A DNA stretch of 64,000 bases from contig JADJDT010000020.1 of NCBI GenBank assembly GCA_016702545.1, positions 1 through 64,000 of the forward strand, in the 5' to 3' direction. The translations under genes and the position numbers were made by a program. This DNA comes from Pseudomonadota bacterium (lineage in GTDB: Bacteria; Myxococcota_A; Polyangia; GCA-2747355). The first letter of the stretch is position 1, and each line of letters starts with the position of its first letter. Positions 28,140 through 36,423 of the stretch are shown piece after piece. Under the pieces are notes generated by a model. The model had not been told where the DNA came from and did not search any database. It was given only the letters and a program-made list of their open reading frames with translations.

Positions 28140-30125
28140 TCAGCGACGGTGTTCAACAGCCATCACACCTCTCCCGGCCACGGTGCGATACGCCTGCCCG
28201 GGATGAGTAGGCTGGTCGGGGTACTGCAACTCCAAGACGCCGCTCTCGACGAGCCGCGCGATGTAGTGGACCCTGATCGTGTCGTAGGTCCTTCCCGTCA
28301 GCCGCGCGAGGTCAGGCAGGGTCAGGAAGCGGTCCGTGCAGAGCGCAAGGAGTACCCTCTCGACCTCTGCGGGCTTGGCTCGCTTGCGACTGCGTAGGTC
28401 GGCTGCAATGGCCTCTAGCTCCGAACTTAGCGGCGGCCCGAGCCCGCTATGTTCGGAGCCGGGTTCCTTATGTTCGGAGCTTGGCCCGTTATGTTCAGAG
28501 CTGGGTTCCTTATGTTCGGAGCTCGCCTCCGACCTCGAAGCCCGCCTCTCCAGCCCCGGCAACTCGAAGCTAACCGGCGTGGCCTCGGCCGCGGGCCGCT
28601 CCCCTGGCAGGAAGTAGAAGGTCCGCTTGTGGGCCCCGCCGGACTCCAGCATGCCCCTCTGCACCAGCGACGACAGGGCCACGGTCACGTCGCGCGGGTG
28701 CGCGTCGGTCATCGATCGTAGCCGGGCATGGGTCACCGACCGTTCGACGGCGGCGGCCACGAGGGCCAGCTTCTGGACCTCGGAAGCCTGGTCAAAGGCC
28801 GCGCCGAAGCGCTGCTCGAGGGCTTGCACGACCTCGGCGGGCAGCAGGCTCGCCATGCGCAGGGTGAAGATCGTCTGCTCGTAGGGCTCGACGTTCTCGA
28901 CCATCTCGGGCGAGCGCCAGTGCTGGGTTCGCCAGGCCGACTGGATCTTCGGGATGCCCGAGCCGGCCTGCTCGCCGAGGCCCACATACCGGAACATGTC
29001 CTGGAGCCGCCGGTTGCGGCAGTCGCTGACGCCGCCGCGCAGGGCGGTCTCGACCGGCATCCGCATGGCGCCCGGGTTGCGGAAGGCGAAGAGGTCGGAG
29101 CGCTTCACCACCAGCACCGACACGCGGCCGGTGTAGTCGGCATGGATGAGGGTGTTGACAAGCGCCTCGCGCAGGGCCTCGTGAACCGGGGTCTCGTCGA
29201 TGCGGGTGTCACCGCGGAGCTGGAATGGCACACGCAGGTCGCGAAAGAGCCGCTGGATCGCGAGCGCGTAGAAGTCGAAGAGGTTCCCCGACCAAGTGCC
29301 GTCCGTGGTCAGCCGATCGACCCACCGGCTGTCGGGGCGGGCGTCGGCGCGCTCCTGGAAGTCGAGCATGTAGTTGGGGAAGGCGTCCTTGATCGGAACA
29401 AGCTTGCCGAACATGAGCAGACCCGCCGAGGTGAGGCCCTCGATGCCGGCCTCCCGGTCGCTGCCGAAGGCGCCGATGGAGCGCAGGAACTCCTTCTCGT
29501 CGAGGCTATTCCAGGGATGGTCGGGGCTGCGCGTCTGGTAGCGCTGGCGGTACTTGGCGATCGTCGTCGTGTCCAGGTCGCCGACGCCGAAGCCGCGCAG
29601 GACGTGGGCGTCGCGGGTGTCTTCGACCTGCTCGGCGATCATCCGCCGCACGACCTCCTCGGGGCAGCGGTAGTCGCCCTCGTTGTTGCGGCGGAACGAG
29701 CCGGTGAGCGGGTTCGGGCCGACGTAGACCGGCCGCTGGCGGCGCGTGGCCCGCGGCACCGTGACGCGGATGACCGCCTTGCCCTCGACGTCCAGGGTCT
29801 CGACGTCCTGCTCGCGCAGCAGGTTGGCGTTCACGCGCTGCGTGTTGTTGAGCCCGTCCCACAGGGCGCGGACCACCTTGGCCGGATCGGTCAGGCCCCT
29901 GGCGACCAGCTTGCCGTCCGGGAGCTCCTCGACGCCGAGGATCACGATGCCGCCGTCGGTGTTGGCGAAGGCCGAGTAGGTCTCGAAGAACGACGAGGGC
30001 AGCTCACCGCGACCGTCCCGCCCAGCGGCGAGCTTCGCCTCGAGGTCAGACCCCTCGACGAGCTGTTCGAGATCCGCTGTAGTCATGGAGGTCATCGAGT
30101 GTATCGCTTCCGCTTCATCAGACAC
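28140..30125 (-). CDS. AlbA_2-domain ATP-binding transcriptional regulator (COG2865-like)
   Basis: Intact 661-residue protein with a GTG start at 30125; an ATG 10 codons later is an alternative. The N-terminal Schlafen-type AlbA_2 domain (about residues 15-140) has SDLEAKLAAGRDGRGELPSS, FANTDGGIVILGVEE and GPNPLTGSFRRNNEGDYRCP. The C-terminal half has a GHKL-like ATPase segment, HEALREALVNTLIHADYTGR, and GLGEQAGSGIPKIQSAWR. Two winged-helix-like parts follow (about 480-530 and 590-650). Between them lies a tandem hydrophilic repeat, four units of SSEH(K/N/S)(E/G)P type (about residues 555-580). Relatives are putative transcription regulators often found in accessory DNA. Nothing nearby shows its target. 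Confidence 0.75.
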   Translation of the reverse strand: MSDEAEAIHSMTSMTTADLEQLVEGSDLEAKLAAGRDGRGELPSSFFETYSAFANTDGGIVILGVEELPDGKLVARGLTDPAKVVRALWDGLNNTQRVNANLLREQDVETLDVEGKAVIRVTVPRATRRQRPVYVGPNPLTGSFRRNNEGDYRCPEEVVRRMIAEQVEDTRDAHVLRGFGVGDLDTTTIAKYRQRYQTRSPDHPWNSLDEKEFLRSIGAFGSDREAGIEGLTSAGLLMFGKLVPIKDAFPNYMLDFQERADARPDSRWVDRLTTDGTWSGNLFDFYALAIQRLFRDLRVPFQLRGDTRIDETPVHEALREALVNTLIHADYTGRVSVLVVKRSDLFAFRNPGAMRMPVETALRGGVSDCRNRRLQDMFRYVGLGEQAGSGIPKIQSAWRTQHWRSPEMVENVEPYEQTIFTLRMASLLPAEVVQALEQRFGAAFDQASEVQKLALVAAAVERSVTHARLRSMTDAHPRDVTVALSSLVQRGMLESGGAHKRTFYFLPGERPAAEATPVSFELPGLERRASRSEASSEHKEPSSEHNGPSSEHKEPGSEHSGLGPPLSSELEAIAADLRSRKRAKPAEVERVLLALCTDRFLTLPDLARLTGRTYDTIRVHYIARLVESGVLELQYPDQPTHPGQAYRTVAGRGVMAVEHRR

Positions 30126-30720
30126 CTCTCGTGGCCCAAGCCTGCCACATCTCGGTGTCCACGAAAGCGGGGGAGGATCAGGTCGTCAAGCGGTCGACGG
30201 GTGGAGAGACGGGGCACCGCCCCGTAGGGGCCGCCAAGCCCCACATCAGCCGGGAGTGGCCTCCTGGATCGCGGCTTGGCGCGACTGCCGGACAACGGGC
30301 CCGGCACGCCACCGCGGCCCTCGCGCGCTAGGGGCCCGGCCATGATCACGCAATCTCCTCGATACGGTCCCCTTCGCATCGGCACAGGCCCCCTCTTTCT
30401 GCGGCCAGGCTGAGCGGTTTTCCAGCTCCCCGTTGAAGGCCCTAGGCCCCTTGCCCCGCCCGGCACGGAAGGTGCTGGCCCGGCAGGCTGGGCCGCTCCC
30501 CGCGCTGAGCTGGGCCGGGCCTGAGAACCGCCCGCAACGGAGGCCCATCCGAGGATGGGTTGGTGCCTCGTCAGGGCGGGACGCAGGTGCCGCGCGCGCC
30601 GCACGCGAGACGCGAATGGAGGGGGTCGCCTTGACGGTACTCGCCGCGCTTCGCGAGCGGGAGACCACGCCGCCGGAGCCGCAGAACGATTCGCGCCAGC
30701 CAAGACAAGGGAGGTCACGC
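30126..30720. other. Long intergenic stretch without assignable gene
   Basis: About 595 bases between the divergent regulator and the TSP1 lipoprotein. No ORF shows family features. The last 20 bases hold GGGAGGTCACGC, the ribosome site of the downstream gene. Promoters for both genes must lie here, but none could be assigned. Confidence 0.4.
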
Positions 30721-32111
30721 ATGAAGAAGAAGAAGAAGACCCGGGGCCGACTGCTCGTCGCTGTGTCGCTGCTCGCTGCTGGATGCGTCGGGTCCGTCGG
30801 AAACCCGGAGCTGGAAGGCGGTGCCGATGCTGCGACTCACAGCGTCGACCCACCCCCTCGACAGCACCCCACGGTCACCGAGGCGTGCGCCAACGGGTTC
30901 GACGATGATGCCGACGGGCTTGTCGACGAGGACTGCGCTTGTGCCCGCGGCACGAACGCCCGCTGCTTCTTGGGCATCCCGGCGCTGGCTGGCATCGGGG
31001 CTTGTGTCTACGGCAGGCAGGTTTGCGTTGGCGATCCGGGTTTCCCGGCTGGGGACGCTGTGAGGGCTCCGGTCAGCCGACCGACGAGGCCTGCGGCAAC
31101 CAGCGGGACGATGACTGCGACGGGGCCGTCGACGAGGGCTGCAGCCTCGAGGTCCCCGTCGACCCCAACGACGCGCCCTTCTGGAATCGCGGCGCGTGGT
31201 CTGCGTGTAGCGCCACTTGCGGCGCAGGCCAGCAGGTCCAGCAGGTCACCTGTACGACCCACGCCGGCCAGCCAGTCGACGACGCGCGTTGTCCGCGGCC
31301 GAAGCCGACATCCAGCCAACCGTGCACCGCCGATGCGGGCTACACCTACGACTGGCATACCTTGGCCTTCGGACCGTGCTCCGTCGCCTGCGGGGGTGGC
31401 ACGCAATCGGCTGAGGTGCAATGCCAGCGCAGCGATGGTACCCCAGCCGACCCTAGCCGCTGCCAGCGGCCGAGGCCCAACCCAGCGCAGCCCTGCAACA
31501 CGCAGCGCTGTCCCTCTTTTCTCACGACGACCTGCGACGCCTTGACGATTGGGCAGGAATGCTCGGCGGACGACAAAGTTGATGGAATCCACGGAGATGC
31601 CATCAATCCGCAAGCGTGCAGCGTGTCCTGCGGTGTCATGGGTGCCGGTTGCGCCAAGTTCGTGGACTACGGCAGCAGCTCCGTCTGTGTCTGTCACAGC
31701 ACCCCTGGATTGCGGGTAGCAAGCTCGCCGTTCAGACCGGGCGACCGACACGGCTGGGCCGTCTACGCGGGAAACTGCAGTGCCAGCTCGGCGACGGCGC
31801 GACGACCCTGCGAGCAGCAATCTTGCGCGACGACCTGCGCTCCGATGCAAGCGTGGAGGCAGTGCTCGAGCACCACCTACTTCGGCCGAAACAGCATCGG
31901 CACGGAGCAGGTTCACGGCGACGACGCGAGCCCGGAGACTTGCGCTGCGTCGTGTGGTCAGATGGGAGCCGGTTGCGCCAAGTGGGTGGCTTTTGGCAAC
32001 GGCAGCACCACCTGCGTCTGCCTGGTCACATCCGGCACCGTAACATCATCAGGGGACCTGTCCGCGAGCAACACCAAGGGCTTCCGAGCGTACGCCGCCG
32101 ATTGCCGGTGA
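30721..32111 (+). CDS. Lipoprotein with MopE-type and thrombospondin type-1 repeats, one frameshift
   Basis: ATG 30721 (GGGAGG 6 bases upstream) encodes a Lys-rich n-region and lipobox (VSLLAAGC). Two MopE/Asp-Cys repeats follow: CANGFDDDADGLVDEDC, and, after a frame change near 31060, CGNQRDDDCDGAVDEGC. Two thrombospondin type-1 repeats come next: WNRGAWSACSATCGAGQQVQ and WHTLAFGPCSVACGGGTQSA, each with the WxxC..C.G pattern and a following C...RC. The rest (about 31520-32111) contains a duplicated Cys-rich module, CSVSCGVMGAGCAKFVDYG and CAASCGQMGAGCAKWVAFG, each ending VCVCHS or CVCLVT. Corrected length is about 460 residues. TSP1 modules bind matrix or glycans in animals and are uncommon in bacteria. 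It is probably an adhesin-like surface protein. Confidence 0.7.
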
Positions 32112-32253
32112 GCGCGCGTCACCGTCCGAAGCGGGACGCCGTCCGGGCTTCGTGAAGAAGCATGAGGAAGCAGGTCCGGCTCGGGGCGAACCGATCCCCG
32201 GGTCCCCGTCGCCCGGGTCCCGCCCGGGTCCCCTGGCATTCCCCCGGTTCAGT

Positions 32254-32294
32254 TGACACTCACGATGGGGCAAACTGTCCCCGAAGGAGTGTCA
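32254..32294. promoter_or_regulatory. Nested inverted repeat before a small ORF; operator or element end
   Basis: TGACACTC (32254-32261) pairs perfectly with GAGTGTCA (32287-32294), and an inner GGGG (32267-32270) pairs with CCCC (32279-32282). The 3' arm overlaps the ribosome site (GAAGGAGTG) of the ORF starting at 32296, so the hairpin could hide it. It also resembles a transposon end. Confidence 0.4.
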
Positions 32295-32295
32295 G

Positions 32296-32481
32296 ATGAA
32301 GCGACGCAATTTCAGCGGATCACCGGCAGCATCGAAGGGCGGAAGGGCGCCCGCGCGCCTGCCCCAGCAGACCGAGTGCGACTTCGAGCTTCAGGCCATC
32401 GACCCCGACGCTGCCGACCCCTTCGCCCCATCCGCCCGCGTCCCGCCCGATGTCCTCTGGCTCTGTCTCCCAGACCGCTGA
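32296..32481 (+). CDS. Small unknown protein, 61 residues
   Basis: ATG 32296 with GAAGGAG 6-9 bases upstream encodes MKRRNFSGSPAASKGGRAPA, then an acidic end (CDFELQAIDPDAADPFAPSA). The MKRRNFS opening is reminiscent of the first ORF of some insertion sequences, but the rest does not fit. The strong ribosome site is the main support. It may be a spurious or degraded frame. Confidence 0.25.
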   Translation: MKRRNFSGSPAASKGGRAPARLPQQTECDFELQAIDPDAADPFAPSARVPPDVLWLCLPDR

Positions 32482-32808
32482 CCTTCCCCAAGGCGCGGCC
32501 TCTTCGCCGACCGCCCCTGGCATCCTTGCGCCCTCGACTCGCCCCCTCGGCCGAACTTCCCCTTGCAGATGGCGCCATCACCCGGCCTTGCCCCCTCGCT
32601 ACGCCCCCGCCATACTGCCCCCAGCCGCGTAGATCGGCTTTGGAATTCCTACGCATAACGTTTGATGATGCGGAGACCGGAGGGCGCGGGACAGGGGGCG
32701 CGACGGTCGGTTTGGGCGGGGCTGGAGTTCGAGGCGCGCCGCTCTTCGGGCGAGACTCACCAACCTCAGATCAATCGCGAGGACAGTACGGAAAGGAGAC
32801 AAGGCGAG
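32482..32808. other. Intergenic stretch, nothing assignable
   Basis: About 325 bases. Composition changes from C-rich to more mixed towards 32640-32700. The last part, GAAAGGAGACAAGGCG, is the ribosome site of the next gene. No repeat, terminator or ORF is supported. Confidence 0.35.
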
Positions 32809-33417
32809 ATGGCTGCGGAGCGCAAATCGGAACCGAAATCGAAACCTGTTCCGAAAGACGTACGCGATTTCATGGCGGCTCAGGTCGCCGCCGGATTCGA
32901 GTCGACCGAATCGATCCTCCAAGCAGCAATGGAGAGTTTCGCAGGCGACCTCAAGAGTGTCACGAGGGCTGGCGTCCAGATCGCCTTGGAGAAGCTCATA
33001 GACGCCCACAAGACGAAGCAAGCGAAGTGGAAACGTCCCACGGACTGTGACTGCCTCGACGCCGCATTCAGCAAGCTCAACGAGCTTGGACTTGTCGCGC
33101 GGCAAAACTGGACGTCTTGTGTGACCGACGGATTCGAAGAAATTGCTGCGGAAATGGAGGTCAATCGCAAGGCCGGTCGCAAGGTCATCGGGTATTGTTT
33201 CTATCACTCACAGGATACAGAGTTGGCCGTCGAGGAGGGCGACAGCGATCTCATGCTCACCTTTGGCGCTTCAGTCCGGGGGACAGACGGTGCGGAGGCT
33301 GTCGGGCAGACTATCGTTCGGATTATGGAGGAAGAGGGATTGTCCACCTATTGGAAGGGTGATCCGAAACAGCGGATCGAGGTCGGTGTGAATTGGAAGA
33401 AGTTCCGTAAGGAGTAA
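32809..33417 (+). CDS. DUF6891-like protein
   Basis: ATG 32809 lies after AAAGGAGAC. The 202-residue protein has a Lys-rich start (MAAERKSEPKSKPVPKDVRD), a helical region (MAAQVAAGFESTESILQAAM) and the typical block DCDCLDAAFSKLNELGLVAR followed by QNWTSC. VIGYCFYHSQDTELAVEEGD and LTFGASVRGTDGAEAVGQTI are further conserved-looking parts. The end is WKGDPKQRIEVGVNWKKFRK. The match to the DUF6891 family is from memory of this pattern and fairly good. The function is unknown. Its third-codon GC is visibly lower than that of its neighbours, with many Lys, Ile and Asn codons ending in A or T. This suggests acquisition by horizontal transfer. Confidence 0.65.
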   Translation: MAAERKSEPKSKPVPKDVRDFMAAQVAAGFESTESILQAAMESFAGDLKSVTRAGVQIALEKLIDAHKTKQAKWKRPTDCDCLDAAFSKLNELGLVARQNWTSCVTDGFEEIAAEMEVNRKAGRKVIGYCFYHSQDTELAVEEGDSDLMLTFGASVRGTDGAEAVGQTIVRIMEEEGLSTYWKGDPKQRIEVGVNWKKFRKE

Positions 33418-33472
33418 CCCTCTATGGTCGCCCCAGTGGACGTTTCAAGATCGGCCATAGAAAGACACCTCC

Positions 33473-34831
33473 TCAGCTCGCCGGGAGCTCCAGGCGGACG
33501 TCGTCGTAGTAGACCTCGCCCTCGTAGTAGTTGGTGTGCGGGTCGCCGAACATGAAGTAGTCGGGCCAGGCGCCGCCCGCCGGCCAGACGGCACCCGGTA
33601 CGCCAGGCCAAGCGCGCTCGTCGAGGCAGGCGCTGGCCGCCGTCTCGCCCGGCTGGTTGTAGTGCCAGACGCAGGCGGTCGCCGCGTCGAGGGTGGCCCG
33701 GTAGCTCTGCCGGCCGCCGTAGGCGAAGTCGCCGCTGACCTCGAGCGTATAGCGGCCGCCATCGCGCGTGATGCGGACCTCGTACCAGGTCGCCGGGCGA
33801 TAGGCGTTCACCGCGCGAATCGCGTCGAGCTCGGCCTCGCGCTGCCACTGGTTCGCGGCGTAGGTGAGGAAGCGCTTGCCGATCTCGATTCGCCCGGCAT
33901 CGAGCTCGCGATCGCGCCCATCGAGCGCGAACATCGTCAACCCATGGGTCCCGCTGGGCACGAAGGCCGCGCCGCTCCAGATCTCGACCCAGGGCGGCGG
34001 CAGGTGGTTGTCGGTGTCGATCACCACCTTGCGATGGTGATGAATCCAGATGTTGTTGTGAGGGCGCGGGACGGCGTCGAGGATCGCCAGCCAGTAGCAG
34101 CCGTTGTCCGTCTGCGCGCTGGCGTCGCGCCAGGGCTCCGCGCGCTCGCCGCCGCTGTAGCCGTTTTGCCCCGCGCCGTCGCCGAAGCTCACATGGCCGA
34201 CGCGCAGCGAGACGCGGTAGCGCGCCGGGAGCGGCAGGCTGGGCCGCACCACGCTGGCATCGGTGTGGCGCGGCGAGCGCAGGCGCAACACGCGGTTCGG
34301 CCCGCCGCTGGGGTCCGGCACCACGTTGGCCAGGGCCGAGAGGGCCGTCGCCGCGTCGCGCGTGGAGGATTCGAGCGTCAGCCAGTCGGCGTCGCCGAAG
34401 GGCAGGCTGAGGCGATAGGCCACCGGCGGCGCGATGCCGCGCTCGGTGAAGTAGCTGCCGCGGTCGGCGAAGGGTCCGTCGTCGGGATAGCCGTCCGGCT
34501 GCCAGGCAGCGGCCGCGAACGCGCCCTGCTCGAAGTCCTCGTGGCGGCTGACGACCCAGCGCGTCACCGGTCCGCTATCCGCCGTCGCGCCGCTTGTGTC
34601 ACGGGTGCCCGATGCCGCGTCGCGGGGCGGCGGCCGTGCATCGCGGCGCGGCTGGGCGCGGTCGGCGATGCGTCCATCGCTCGCGGGCCTCAGGGCCCGC
34701 GCGTCGCTGGCGTCGGCCTTTGGCCCCGCGTGCCGGCACGACACCGCCTGGAGCAACAGCAAAGCGGTCAGCACGCCGCGCGCCGCGGGGGGCCATCGGC
34801 CGATCGGGGCGCCCGCTACGCAGCGTCTCAT
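33473..34831 (-). CDS. Surface lipoprotein with lectin-like jelly-roll fold
   Basis: Intact 452-residue protein. The signal is VLTALLLLQAVSC (Cys32), then an Asp/Arg/Ala linker (DARALRPASDGRIADRAQPR). The mature part opens HEDFEQGAFAAAAWQPDGYP, a start often seen in concanavalin-A-like jelly rolls. RYRVSLRVGHVSFGDGAGQN, NNIWIHHHRKVVIDTDNHLP, WYEVRITRDGGRYTLEVSGD and the end YYEGEVYYDDVRLELPAS fit a carbohydrate-binding or lyase-like sandwich. No catalytic set is claimed. It lies 48 bases after the lipase-like gene on the same strand and may be co-transcribed with it. Confidence 0.65.
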   Translation of the reverse strand: MRRCVAGAPIGRWPPAARGVLTALLLLQAVSCRHAGPKADASDARALRPASDGRIADRAQPRRDARPPPRDAASGTRDTSGATADSGPVTRWVVSRHEDFEQGAFAAAAWQPDGYPDDGPFADRGSYFTERGIAPPVAYRLSLPFGDADWLTLESSTRDAATALSALANVVPDPSGGPNRVLRLRSPRHTDASVVRPSLPLPARYRVSLRVGHVSFGDGAGQNGYSGGERAEPWRDASAQTDNGCYWLAILDAVPRPHNNIWIHHHRKVVIDTDNHLPPPWVEIWSGAAFVPSGTHGLTMFALDGRDRELDAGRIEIGKRFLTYAANQWQREAELDAIRAVNAYRPATWYEVRITRDGGRYTLEVSGDFAYGGRQSYRATLDAATACVWHYNQPGETAASACLDERAWPGVPGAVWPAGGAWPDYFMFGDPHTNYYEGEVYYDDVRLELPAS

Positions 34832-34879
34832 CGTTGCCTCATGGGTGAATCGAGGAAGGCGGGGTGTCGAGAGCCCACG

Positions 34880-36367
34880 TCAGCCGTCGGTCGCCGCCGG
34901 CGTGTTCTCGCAGCGCGAGGGTGCTTGCAGCACGCAGCGCGTGGCGGTGGGAAACGCGCGGCCCGCCAGGCGGTCCTCGACGAAGCGCAGCAGCTCGGGC
35001 AGCGCCCAGAAGGTGGCCTTGGTGTGGCCGGCGCCCTGGCATTCGAGGTACTGCAAGGGCAGGCCCTGCGCGCAGAGCGTGGTAAAGCTCGCGCGCTCGA
35101 TCGGCGTGTGGACCAGCTCGTCGGCCTCGCCGGTGACGAAGATCATGCCGTAGCTCGCGCTGGGCTGGCCGAGGCGCGCGATCGAGGTTGTCGTCAGGCC
35201 GTTCTCGGCGACGATGCAGCCCCAGGGCTCGAACTGGGCGATGCGGCTCTCGGCGGCTGCAGTGAGCAAGCCGGGGGCGAAGGCGTCCTCCAGCCGCGTG
35301 GGGCGGAACTCCTTGCCCAGCTCGCAGCTCCCCCCGAGCAGCTCCGGTACGCGCGTGGGCCAGGGCGCGGCGAAGACCTCGTTCAGCCGCGTGCCTGCGC
35401 CGTACCAGAAGGGCGTCGTGCCGAGGAAGGCCACGACGTTCTTGCTCGCGTCCACCAGCGTGCGCAGCGCGCGCTCGGACTGCGCGAGGAGGTCCGCCGG
35501 GGGCACCGTGGCCACGCCGCCCAGGTGCTCGAGCTCGCGCGCGTAGTAGGGCGCGAGCCGCTCGACCCACAGCGCCGCGTGACCGCCTTGGGAACCACCG
35601 AAGGTGACGAAACGCGGCCGCGCGCAGACGCCGCCACGCTGGGCGGGAGCGAGCTGGGCGGCGGCGCGCAGCGCATCGAGCGCGGCGATAGCGGTCGGCT
35701 GCCCGGCGAGGTAGGGGTGGAGGAAGCCCGTCTTCTCGCCGTCCGAGCGCAGGCCGATGAAGTCGGGGATGACGACGATTCGGCCAAAGGAGGCCAACGC
35801 CGCGCCGAGCAGCTGGGTCGCCTCTTCCTTGCCGGGCCCGCAGCCGTCCGTGAAGCCGCTGGTGCCGTGCAAGAGCACGAGCATGTCCAGGGGCGTGCCC
35901 GCGGGCAAATCGTCGGGGTAGGCGACCACCGCCGTGGCCTCGATCGGCTGGCCCCGGTCCTGCGTGCGGTAGGTGATGACCTGCGTCGCCGCGGCGTGTT
36001 GGATGGGCTGGGGTAGCGTGACGCCCGTCACCTCCAGCAGTGCGTTGAGCAGCTCCGCGCGCAGGTAGCGCGGGTCGCCCACCTTGACCACCGTCCCGAG
36101 CTCGGCGCCGCGCAGCCAGCGGTAGGGGGCCCGCCCGCAGCGGGCGGGAGCGTTGGCCAGGGCATCGGTTTCGGGCGTGCCCGCCACCTGGGGCGCTGGA
36201 AAGCTGCACACCGGCTCGACCGCGGCATCGGACTGTGTCGCGGCCCCGTCGCCGCTGGCGTCGGTGCCGGCGTCGCGCCTGGCGCCGACCACGCCATCAC
36301 TGCAGCCGTGGAGCGCGAGCAGCAGCGGCAGCAGCGCTAGGCAGCGTCGTGGGAAGCGTGGGCTCAT
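34880..36367 (-). CDS. Lipoprotein secretory-lipase-like alpha/beta hydrolase
   Basis: Intact 495-residue protein. The signal LLPLLLALHGC (Cys22) is followed by an acidic linker (GTDASGDGAATQSDAAVE). The hydrolase domain has the oxyanion-side strand MLVLLHGTSGFTDGCG, the nucleophile elbow VTFGGSQGGHAALW (Ser259), a candidate acid in FVTGEADELVHTP and His in LECQGAGHTKATFW. The overall plan, with a large helical cap between elbow and acid, resembles secretory lipases of the LIP family (PF03583-like). It probably degrades lipids or esters outside the cell. It is first of a two- or three-gene minus-strand group with the jelly-roll protein downstream. Confidence 0.75.
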   Translation of the reverse strand: MSPRFPRRCLALLPLLLALHGCSDGVVGARRDAGTDASGDGAATQSDAAVEPVCSFPAPQVAGTPETDALANAPARCGRAPYRWLRGAELGTVVKVGDPRYLRAELLNALLEVTGVTLPQPIQHAAATQVITYRTQDRGQPIEATAVVAYPDDLPAGTPLDMLVLLHGTSGFTDGCGPGKEEATQLLGAALASFGRIVVIPDFIGLRSDGEKTGFLHPYLAGQPTAIAALDALRAAAQLAPAQRGGVCARPRFVTFGGSQGGHAALWVERLAPYYARELEHLGGVATVPPADLLAQSERALRTLVDASKNVVAFLGTTPFWYGAGTRLNEVFAAPWPTRVPELLGGSCELGKEFRPTRLEDAFAPGLLTAAAESRIAQFEPWGCIVAENGLTTTSIARLGQPSASYGMIFVTGEADELVHTPIERASFTTLCAQGLPLQYLECQGAGHTKATFWALPELLRFVEDRLAGRAFPTATRCVLQAPSRCENTPAATDG

Positions 36368-36423
36368 GGGCGGGGTCCCTCCGGCGGGCGCCGGCGCGCC
36401 GCACGCGGTGCTACTGGGCGTCG

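Noticed and set aside
33536..36016. Long plus-strand frame opposite two lipoprotein genes
   Set aside because: The minus strand gives two clean lipoproteins with signal peptides and a hydrolase triad; the plus frame is an artefact.
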